Source of the DNA: an uncultured Lachnospiraceae bacterium
GTDB lineage: Bacteria > Bacillota > Clostridia > Lachnospirales > Lachnospiraceae
Direction: 5' to 3'
Length of the DNA: 6,135 nucleotides
Assembly (NCBI GenBank): GCA_947628025.1
Contig: CANQYH010000193.1
Span: forward strand, 1-6,135
The notes below the pieces were generated by a model. That model saw only the letters and a program-made list of their open reading frames with translations, ran no database searches and was not told the DNA's origin. Shown here one piece after another: positions 1 to 4,606 of this stretch. Position 1 is the first letter of the stretch; every line of letters starts with the position of its first letter. The translations under genes and the position numbers were made by a program.

Positions 1-1
1 C

Positions 2-550
2 CTGGGCACCGCGCCGGTCTATCCCCAGGTAAAATGGCTCCATGAGCACGGCATTGCGGCCGATGTGATCGTGGGCGCGCGGAACAAAGAGATGATCATT
101 CTGGAGGACGAGATGCGGGCCGTGGCGGGGAACCTTTACATAACGACCGACGACGGTTCTTACGTCCGCAAAGGCATGGGGACCGACGTGCTGCGGGAGC
201 TGGTCGAGAAAGAGGGCCGTCATTACGATGTCTGCGTCGCCATCGGGCCCATGATCATGATGAAATTCGTCTGCCTGCTGACGAAAGAACTGGGCATCCC
301 CACGATCGTCAGCATGAACCCGGTCATGGTGGACGGCACGGGCATGTGCGGGGCCTGCCGCCTGACCGTAGGCGGGCAGGTAAAATTCGCCTGCGTGGAC
401 GGGCCGGAGTTCGACGGACATCTGGTAGATTTTAACGAGGCCATGAAGCGGCAGCAGATGTATAAGACCCAGGAGGGCCGGGCGATGTTAAAGCTGCAGG
501 AGGGCGATACCCACCATGGCGGCTGCGGAAATTGCGGAGGTGACAAATGA
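2..550 (+). CDS. nfnA: NfnA-like FAD/NAD- and [2Fe-2S]-binding subunit, 3' part (ferredoxin-NADP reductase alpha / sulfide dehydrogenase-like)
   Basis: The left edge cuts this gene. The frame is open from base 2 and 182 codons remain; family members are usually around 280-300 residues, so roughly the N-terminal FAD domain is missing. A GTG at 65 is internal and is not the start. The visible part opens with the nucleotide-binding motif GTAPVYPQ. It continues through the VAIGPMIMMK segment typical of the NAD-binding half of ferredoxin reductase-like subunits. It then shows the [2Fe-2S] region: VDGTGMCGACR with Cys codons at 347 and 356, plus FACVDGPEFDGHLVDF with Cys at 392. In NfnA one Asp and three Cys hold the cluster; the Asp in VDGTG is the likely fourth ligand (inferred). 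The protein ends in a His/Cys-rich tail, HHGGCGNCGGDK, of unknown role. Its TGA overlaps the next gene's ATG, and the order matches nfnAB. PyrK-type subunits are the nearest alternative, but the partner gene argues for NfnA. Confidence 0.9.
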   Translation: MGTAPVYPQVKWLHEHGIAADVIVGARNKEMIILEDEMRAVAGNLYITTDDGSYVRKGMGTDVLRELVEKEGRHYDVCVAIGPMIMMKFVCLLTKELGIPTIVSMNPVMVDGTGMCGACRLTVGGQVKFACVDGPEFDGHLVDFNEAMKRQQMYKTQEGRAMLKLQEGDTHHGGCGNCGGDK

Positions 551-1935
551 TGGATGTTTTGAAGAAAGTGCCTGTCCGGGAACAGGATCCGAAGGTAAGG
601 GCCGCGAATTTTGACGAGGTCTGCCTGGGATACGATCAGGAGGAGGCCATGGCGGAAGCTTCCCGCTGCCTGAAATGCAAAAACGCCCGCTGCATGGGGG
701 GCTGTCCGGTCTCCATCAATATTCCCGGTTTTATAAAGGAAGTGGAAAAAGGCGATTTTGAGGCGGCCGCCAAAGTCATCGCCGAGGCGTCGGCGCTTCC
801 GGCGGTCTGCGGGCGCGTCTGTCCCCAGGAGACCCAGTGCGAGGGCGTCTGCGTCCGCGGCGTCAAGGGCGAACCGATCTCCATCGGCAAGCTGGAGCGT
901 TTCGTGGCGGACTGGTCGCGGGAACATGGGTTTGCGCCGGAGGCTCCCGCAGAGACCAACGGGCATAAGGTAGCGGTCATCGGTTCCGGCCCGTCGGGAC
1001 TGACCTGCGCCGGAGACCTGGCGAAGCTGGGCTATGAAGTGACGATCTTTGAGGCGCTGCACCAGCTGGGCGGCGTATTGATCTACGGGATCCCGGAGTT
1101 CCGTCTGCCGAAAGACACGGTGGTAAAGACCGAGATCGAGAATGTGAAAAAGCTGGGCGTAAAGATCGAGACGGACGTGATCGTCGGCAAATCCGTGACC
1201 ATCGACCAGCTCCTGGACGAGGAGGGGTTTGAAGCGGTCTTTATTGGCTCCGGCGCGGGGCTGCCCATGTTCATGGGGATTCCCGGCGAGAACGCCAACG
1301 GCGTCTTTTCCGCGAACGAGTACCTGACCAGGAGCAACCTGATGAAAGCGTTCCGGGATGATTACGATACGCCGATCGCCGCCGGGAAAAAAGTAGCCGT
1401 GGTCGGCGGCGGCAATGTGGCGATGGACGCGGCCCGGACGGCGCTGCGCCTGGGCGCCGACGTGCACATCGTTTACCGCCGGAGCGAGGCGGAATTGCCG
1501 GCCCGGGCGGAGGAGGTCCACCACGCAAAAGAGGAGGGGATCCAGTTCGATCTGCTGACGAACCCGGTTGAGATCCTGACGGATGAAAACGGCTGGGTCC
1601 GCGGGATGCGCTGCATCCGCATGGAGCTGGGCGAGCCGGACGCGTCCGGCAGGCGCAGGCCCGTGCCTATCAAGGGCAGCGAGTTTGAGATGGAACTGGA
1701 TACGGTGATCATGTCCCTGGGCACCTCCCCGAACCCGCTGATCTCCGGCACGACGAAAGGCCTGGAGACCAACCGCCGGAAATGTATCGTGGCGGAGGAA
1801 GCCACCGGCCAGACCAGCCGGGAGGGCGTTTTCGCCGGCGGCGACGCGGTGACCGGGGCCGCTACGGTGATCCTGGCGATGGAGGCAGGCCGCGCCGGGG
1901 CCAGAGGAATCCACGCCTATCTCTCCGGAAAATAA
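547..1935 (+). CDS. nfnB: NfnB / GltA-like NADPH-binding flavin-iron-sulfur subunit (glutamate synthase small-subunit family)
   Basis: 462 residues, the full family length. Two N-terminal cysteine sets sit at C41/C44/C49/C53 and C88/C92/C98/C102 and fit the two [4Fe-4S] clusters. A GSGPSG FAD Rossmann motif lies at 146-151, a second GGGNVA dinucleotide motif (NADPH) at 287-292, and the C-terminal FAD-contacting GVFAGGDAV at about 427-435. With the upstream gene it would form NfnAB, a cytoplasmic flavin-based bifurcating enzyme coupling NADH and reduced ferredoxin oxidation to NADP+ reduction. The alternative name, homotetrameric NADPH-dependent glutamate synthase GltA, is common in annotations; pairing with NfnA favours the bifurcating role. 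It overlaps nfnA by ATGA, implying translational coupling. GGAGGTGA at 536-543 serves two possible starts, ATG at 547 or 550; the second is better spaced from the full motif. No intrinsic terminator follows directly; the first strong one is at 2246-2286. Confidence 0.93.
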   Translation: MMDVLKKVPVREQDPKVRAANFDEVCLGYDQEEAMAEASRCLKCKNARCMGGCPVSINIPGFIKEVEKGDFEAAAKVIAEASALPAVCGRVCPQETQCEGVCVRGVKGEPISIGKLERFVADWSREHGFAPEAPAETNGHKVAVIGSGPSGLTCAGDLAKLGYEVTIFEALHQLGGVLIYGIPEFRLPKDTVVKTEIENVKKLGVKIETDVIVGKSVTIDQLLDEEGFEAVFIGSGAGLPMFMGIPGENANGVFSANEYLTRSNLMKAFRDDYDTPIAAGKKVAVVGGGNVAMDAARTALRLGADVHIVYRRSEAELPARAEEVHHAKEEGIQFDLLTNPVEILTDENGWVRGMRCIRMELGEPDASGRRRPVPIKGSEFEMELDTVIMSLGTSPNPLISGTTKGLETNRRKCIVAEEATGQTSREGVFAGGDAVTGAATVILAMEAGRAGARGIHAYLSGK

Positions 1936-2245
1936 TGAGGCGCTGACCTTTTGACACGCGTCCAGCGCAAACGGATTGACTTGCTGATGATTTCGTGCGT
2001 GGAGGCCAATCCGGGCGTTTCTGGCAGAATGTGAAAATTCTGAAGACTGGCTGTTCTTTCTGTAAAGATTGGAGTGTCCGGCTTCCGGCGAGTGGGCGGG
2101 AGATCGAGGACGGACGTATGGGAAGAGATCCGGCGAATAAAAACAGCGATTCTTCGTCCAGAATGCGGAAATGGGGAACTGCGCGATATTTGTTGAAGTC
2201 TGCAAGATAGGTGTGAAACAAAATTTGGTTATGGTTTTGGACAAC
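1936..2245. other. Gene-free spacer after nfnB
   Basis: This spacer of about 310 bases has no ORF with a ribosome binding site. It contains two small hairpins. GCGCTG (1940-1945) can pair with CAGCGC (1963-1968), without a T-run. CAGAAT (2025-2030) can pair with ATTCTG (2037-2042) around GTGAAA. A perfect TTGACA at 1951 has no acceptable -10 at normal spacing. An ATG at 2171 is in frame with the Rpn gene, but it has no ribosome binding site and the terminator at 2246 lies inside that extension. The stretch may be the long 3' untranslated end of the nfn transcript or decayed flank of the Rpn unit. Confidence 0.5.
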
Positions 2246-2286
2246 AAAAAGGTACGGAACAAAGGCTCATTGTTCCGTACCTTTTT
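2246..2286. terminator. Strong symmetric rho-independent terminator, likely bidirectional
   Basis: The left arm is 2246-2261 (AAAAAGGTACGGAACA) and the right arm 2271-2286 (TGTTCCGTACCTTTTT). They are perfectly complementary over 16 bp, with a 9-nt loop at 2262-2270. The A-run on one side and T-run on the other let it work on both strands. It lies between nfnB and the promoter of the Rpn gene, so it would end the nfn transcript and insulate the two units. Confidence 0.85.
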
Positions 2287-2353
2287 AAGGTTTCGGGACG
2301 TTGCGTTTTATGACGTTTTCAGGACCTTTAGGGTTCAGAAGATGAGAAAAGTC

Positions 2354-2382
2354 TTGCAGATGAGGCGGATTTTGAGTATACT
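2354..2382 (+). promoter_or_regulatory. Sigma-A-type promoter for the Rpn-family gene
   Basis: TTGCAG (2354-2359) and TATACT (2377-2382) are separated by 17 bases. The -10 matches the consensus at five of six positions; the -35 matches only its TTG. Transcription would start near 2390, giving a leader of about 33 nt to the ATG at 2423. Its position after the terminator and before the ribosome binding site supports the 2423 start. Confidence 0.5.
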
Positions 2383-2422
2383 AAAAGTGACAGGCAGATT
2401 GGTGTGGCAGGAGGAAACATCG

Positions 2423-3418
2423 ATGGCGGAAAAAGATATGACTGAGAAAACGCTGGAAGCGTATAACGATGTTTTTGCGGATATCGTTAATGTTCTCCTG
2501 TTTGGCGGCAGGAGGCTTGTAGGGGAGGACGATTTGGAAGATGAAACGCCTCGTTCCATATATAAAGCGGATGGAGAAATCCATGAAGAGGAACGGGATG
2601 TTGCCAAGCGCTGGAAAGACTGCGGCGTTCGTATCGCATTGTTTGGAATTGAGAACCAGACAGAACCTGAGAGAAATATGCCAATCCGTGTGATCGGCTA
2701 TGATGGCGCCGCATACCGTAGCCAGCTTTTGCGTAACAAAAAGAATACAGAGGATGACGATAAGGTAGATCTGCCGGCGGCGGAAGCAGACCTGGAAAGG
2801 GCTGGCTGGAGTGTTACCGGTATGGGTGGCCCGCCAGAGAAAAAGGAAAAATACTATCCGGTTGTTACTTTGGTATTATATCTTGGTTATAAGCGACATT
2901 GGAATGAGCCGCTCACTTTGTATGACTGCTTTTCGATTCCGGATGATCTGAAGCCCTATGTGAATGATTACCGGATCAATCTGTTTGAGATCGCATGGCT
3001 CTCCGATGAGCAATTGAGAATGTTTACGAGTGATTTTAAATACCTGGCTGATTACTGTATCCAGATGAGGAAACAGCGCGATTATGAGAAACCGTCGGAA
3101 TTGGTCGTGGCGGCGGATAAGGATACGGTCAAGCATTATGACGAGTTATTTAAGTTGTTTACAGTAATGACAGGTGATCCTCGTTTTGAGGAGACGGCAA
3201 ATGAAGTAAGGAGAGAAGGAGGTCCGAGAACGGTGTGTGAAGTATTGGATAGAATTGAGGCCAGAGGAGAAGTTAGGGGGGAACAAAGGGGAAAGCTTAA
3301 TACCTGGTTGGTGGCTGTCAGGAACCTTGTGGAATCTACTAAATGGACGGTCGATCAGGCAATGGAGGCCCTCGGTATCCCGGCGGCAGAACAGAAAGAG
3401 ATCAAAGCAAAGTTGTAA
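2423..3418 (+). CDS. Rpn family recombination-promoting nuclease / PD-(D/E)XK transposase-like protein
   Basis: 331 residues. The start is chosen at ATG 2423 because AGGAGG (2409-2414) sits 8 nt upstream and a promoter and terminator lie further upstream. The in-frame extension to 2171 would cross the terminator hairpin. The N-terminal half fits the PD-(D/E)XK fold of the Rpn group: an acidic residue in EERDVAKRW (D59), then a hydrophobic strand ending in GIENQ, giving the E77-N78-Q79 (E-x-Q) catalytic motif, then IRVIGYDGAAYR (about 88-99). Next come a YYPVVTLVLYLG strand (144-155) and DDLKPYVNDYRINLFE (174-189). The end is typical of the family: a charged EARGEVRGEQRGK repeat (279-291), then a small helical tail with MEALGIP. 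Rpn proteins are DNA endonucleases that stimulate RecA-independent recombination. Base composition is visibly AT-richer than the nfn genes, consistent with transfer. It looks intact; activity is not known. Confidence 0.88.
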   Translation: MAEKDMTEKTLEAYNDVFADIVNVLLFGGRRLVGEDDLEDETPRSIYKADGEIHEEERDVAKRWKDCGVRIALFGIENQTEPERNMPIRVIGYDGAAYRSQLLRNKKNTEDDDKVDLPAAEADLERAGWSVTGMGGPPEKKEKYYPVVTLVLYLGYKRHWNEPLTLYDCFSIPDDLKPYVNDYRINLFEIAWLSDEQLRMFTSDFKYLADYCIQMRKQRDYEKPSELVVAADKDTVKHYDELFKLFTVMTGDPRFEETANEVRREGGPRTVCEVLDRIEARGEVRGEQRGKLNTWLVAVRNLVESTKWTVDQAMEALGIPAAEQKEIKAKL

Positions 3419-3424
3419 ATTTGG

Positions 3425-3453
3425 TTGACAATACGAGTTGTTGTTTGTAAAAG
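3425..3453 (+). promoter_or_regulatory. Promoter-like sequence just after the Rpn stop codon
   Basis: A perfect TTGACA (3425-3430) lies 17 bases from TAAAAG (3448-3453), which matches four of six consensus -10 bases. Transcription would begin near 3460, only about 25 nt before the hairpin of the next terminator. Any product would therefore be a short RNA of roughly 60 nt. This could also be a chance match in AT-rich DNA. Confidence 0.35.
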
Positions 3454-3474
3454 TTTGTAAAAATAAGTTTCATA

Positions 3475-3519
3475 CAAAAAAGCGGGAGTTGCCTGAACAG
3501 GTAATTCCCGTTTCCTTTT
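3475..3519. terminator. Rho-independent terminator downstream of the Rpn gene, usable on both strands
   Basis: Arms CGGGAGTTGCCT (3483-3494) and AGGTAATTCCCG (3499-3510) pair over 12 bp, including two G-U wobbles on the + strand, around the loop GAAC. The + strand continues with TTTCCTTTT. On the - strand the stem is followed by a TTTTTT run (A-run just before 3482), so that direction looks at least as strong. It closes the Rpn unit about 60 bases after its stop. Confidence 0.8.
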
Positions 3520-3623
3520 GTCCCGGACGATCCTATTCCGTTTCATTTTTTCCAAAAGAATTGCAACAATGAAAATACGCCATATCCATTTGGGCCAAAA
3601 CAGTTGCCGGGAAAGGAGCAAAT

Positions 3624-3706
3624 ACGCCGTCTCTAGTGTAGAGCGGCGTGCCTTAGAGGTGGCAGATAAGGCAAAAACTGTCGTAGAGTATCCTACTCTG
3701 CGACAG
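3624..3706. repeat. String of three consecutive hairpins
   Basis: Hairpin 1 pairs ACGCCG+CTCTA (3624-3629, 3631-3635) with TAGAG+CGGCGT (3639-3649), leaving one bulged T and a GTG loop. Hairpin 2 pairs TGCCTTA (3649-3655) with TAAGGCA (3667-3673) around an 11-nt loop. Hairpin 3 is the 29-nt near-palindrome at 3678-3706. They sit almost end to end with no T-run after any, so they are not intrinsic terminators. The set could be a structured RNA or a repeat element. Confidence 0.6.
3679..3705 (+). repeat. 27-nt near-palindrome, copy 1 (inverted relative to 4228-4254)
   Basis: Arms TGTCGTAGAGTA (3679-3690) and TACTCTGCGACA (3694-3705) pair with a single G-U/T-C deviation around the loop TCC. The whole 27 bases recur as an exact reverse complement at 4228-4254. 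Outside the 27 bases the match stops, except that this copy is extended by one C/G pair (3678/3706). Confidence 0.8.
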
Positions 3707-3816
3707 CTCTCAATCGTCTTATTTCTTACTTCCATATGGATTCTACAAAAGAAATTGCTATTTGTCAATAAGAATCACATAAAATCAGCAGTCAATATTG
3801 TCCTTTTAAGAAGACA

Positions 3817-3840
3817 TTTTCCAGGAATCTTGACGGAAAA
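3817..3840. repeat. TTTTCC-N12-GGAAAA hairpin, copy 1
   Basis: Six-base arms TTTTCC (3817-3822) and GGAAAA (3835-3840) flank a 12-base loop. The same arms with the same loop length recur at 4195-4218, and the loops are only partly alike. The second copy lies just after 12-nt tandem units; this one lies just before such units. Confidence 0.5.
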
Positions 3841-3858
3841 CCGCAAAAAACCACGGAA

Positions 3859-3897
3859 TAAGCCGTCAAATGCGCCGTCAGATAAGCCGTCAGATCC
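3859..3897 (+). repeat. 12-nt tandem repeat, three units (GCCGTCARA core)
   Basis: GCCGTCAAATGC (3862), GCCGTCAGATAA (3874) and GCCGTCAGATCC (3886) follow one another at exact 12-nt steps. The 24 bases 3859-3882 recur without change at 4164-4187. The core recurs once more, alone, at 4261. The perfect 12-nt phase would give a four-residue peptide repeat if translated, but no credible gene covers it. Confidence 0.75.
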
Positions 3898-3992
3898 TTG
3901 CGTAAATGCCGGTCTTTTCATTCTTTCTGGTGATTCGGAGCCTGCTGCGCTGCTCTGCGGACGGAACCATATCGGGGATCATCGCTGTTTTC

Positions 3993-4027
3993 CTGCAAAA
4001 ATCTCCATTTTCTGATCGTTCTTTTCC
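3993..4027 (+). repeat. 35-nt direct repeat, copy 1
   Basis: Bases 3993-4027 match 4069-4103 at 30 of 35 positions, with a 76-base offset and no gap. The shared core is AAAAATCTCCATTTT. No ribosome binding site or reading frame explains the similarity. Confidence 0.7.
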
Positions 4028-4068
4028 GTCTGTGTACGGGGATATGGCATACTTAATGCTGCGGCAGA

Positions 4069-4103
4069 CTGTAAAAATCTCCATTTTTCGATCATTCTAT
4101 TCC
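4069..4103 (+). repeat. 35-nt direct repeat, copy 2
   Basis: This is the partner of 3993-4027. The five differences are scattered (four of the C/T or G/A type, one T/A), suggesting an old duplication rather than recent slippage. Confidence 0.7.
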
Positions 4104-4163
4104 ATATTTTAAAAATTTCTCTGCGGTCAAGCAGACCGGTGGATGCTGTGCATTCTCCGTTTT

Positions 4164-4190
4164 TAAGCCGTCAAATGCGCCGTCAGACAC
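4164..4190 (+). repeat. 12-nt tandem repeat, second block (two units)
   Basis: GCCGTCAAATGC (4167) and GCCGTCAGACAC (4179) continue the 12-nt phase. A third unit begins with GCC at 4191 and then departs. The first 24 bases (4164-4187) are identical to 3859-3882, 305 bases upstream. Confidence 0.75.
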
Positions 4191-4194
4191 GCCA

Positions 4195-4218
4195 TTTTCC
4201 CAGATTTTATCAGGAAAA
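4195..4218. repeat. TTTTCC-N12-GGAAAA hairpin, copy 2
   Basis: Arms lie at 4195-4200 and 4213-4218 around a 12-base loop, the same geometry as 3817-3840. It sits between the 12-nt units and the second copy of the 27-nt palindrome. Confidence 0.5.
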
Positions 4219-4227
4219 ACAGACCCT

Positions 4228-4254
4228 TGTCGCAGAGTAGGATACTCTACGACA
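4228..4254 (-). repeat. 27-nt near-palindrome, copy 2 (exact reverse complement of 3679-3705)
   Basis: Arms TGTCGCAGAGTA (4228-4239) and TACTCTACGACA (4243-4254) surround the loop GGA. Orientation relative to copy 1 is fixed by the loop and by the one asymmetric arm position. The two copies bracket 576 bases, end to end, of the repeat region. Confidence 0.8.
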
Positions 4255-4283
4255 CAATCCGCCGTCAGACATGAGTACATTTG

Positions 4284-4312
4284 TTACGATGCTGTGCGGA
4301 TGCCGGTATGAT
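4284..4312 (+). promoter_or_regulatory. Weak candidate promoter for the NusG-like operon
   Basis: TTACGA (4284-4289) and TATGAT (4307-4312) are 17 bases apart. The -10 matches consensus at five of six positions; the -35 is poor. If used, it would give a leader of about 290 nt before the first NusG-like gene, covering the hairpins at 4433-4511. Confidence 0.25.
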
Positions 4313-4432
4313 ATTTCCGGGATCTTCTTCAGGCTGTAAGAAAGCCTTTTTACACACAAAACCTGGATGCGATTCGTGAGCCTTGGGTGATGTTTCTGCG
4401 GAAAGGGGTAATAGCGGTCACAATGGTCCGTG

Positions 4433-4511
4433 CCGCCCGGTGAGTGCGGGACGGGGTGGCGTAGCCTGTCCCTTTGAAAGAAAGGAATAGGATGGCGAAG
4501 CCTACCCTTTT
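4433..4511 (+). promoter_or_regulatory. Structured 5' leader with competing hairpins and a duplicated GGCG(T/A)AGCC element
   Basis: Hairpin A pairs CCG+CCCG (4433-4439) with CGGG+CGG (4447-4454, one bulged A). Hairpin B pairs GGGAC (4448-4452) with GTCCC (4468-4472), holds an inner GGC-GTA-GCC, and is followed by TTT. A and B share bases 4448-4452, so they exclude each other. Hairpin C pairs AAAGG and TAGG (4481-4485, 4488-4491) with CCTA and CCTTT (4501-4504, 4506-4510) and ends in a short T-run. B and C contain related cores, TGGCGTAGCCT (4457) and TGGCGAAGCCT (4493). The arrangement fits attenuation or antitermination ahead of a NusG-family gene. The T-runs are short, so terminator strength is uncertain. 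Confidence 0.45.
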
Positions 4512-4606
4512 CATGCGCTGATTACGACTCACGCGCGAAATGACGTAAATTCGGTCTATCCAGGTCAGAAAGACAGGAGAGTTACAGAAAAGGAGCGGTT
4601 CTGATC

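Larger units (their letters stand above)
3520..4300. other. Gene-free, repeat-rich intergenic region
   Basis: No reading frame here has a ribosome binding site or a recognisable product. The longer open frames run through hairpins and repeats and overlap each other on opposite strands. The region holds at least five kinds of short repeat or palindrome, listed separately. They look like decayed copies of small non-autonomous elements, or a string of intergenic palindromic units. No transposase, terminal direct duplication or attachment site could be identified. Because it adjoins the Rpn gene, some of the units may have been moved or spread by that enzyme; this is inference only. Confidence 0.6.

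Noticed and set aside
1951..1956. Perfect TTGACA after nfnB as a promoter
   Set aside because: No -10-like hexamer lies 16-18 bases downstream (positions around 1973-1980 read GGATTGAC), and no gene follows closely.
223..2262. 679-codon open frame on the - strand opposite nfnA/nfnB
   Set aside because: It lies entirely antisense to two clear GC-rich genes, has no ribosome binding site, and its translation is rich in R, A, G, H and P with no recognisable domain. It is a composition shadow.
2171..2422. 84-codon N-terminal extension of the Rpn gene from ATG 2171
   Set aside because: No ribosome binding site; the extension would cross the 2246-2286 terminator hairpin and the promoter at 2354-2382. 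The 2423 ATG has a strong AGGAGG at correct spacing.
3355..3768. 137-codon open frame on the - strand over the Rpn 3' end
   Set aside because: It runs through the bidirectional terminator and two of the three hairpins, has no convincing ribosome binding site, and overlaps the Rpn coding end antisense.
3518..4015. 165-codon open frame on the + strand in the repeat region
   Set aside because: It starts at the tail of a terminator without a ribosome binding site and is built from translated palindromes and 12-mers. An overlapping opposite-strand frame is equally open.
3859..4187. CRISPR array
   Set aside because: Units are 12 nt, directly abutting, without unique spacers of regular length, and no cas gene is present.
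4092..4280. 62-codon open frame on the - strand
   Set aside because: It consists of translated repeats (27-mer and 12-mers). The similarity to peptides from the other repeat block comes from the DNA repeats.
4331..4351. Terminator at AGGCT...AGCCTTTTT in the early leader
   Set aside because: The stem is only 5 bp (4331-4335 with 4343-4347) with a 7-base loop. The T-run is real, but the stem is too weak to call alone; it may matter if the leader starts near 4320.
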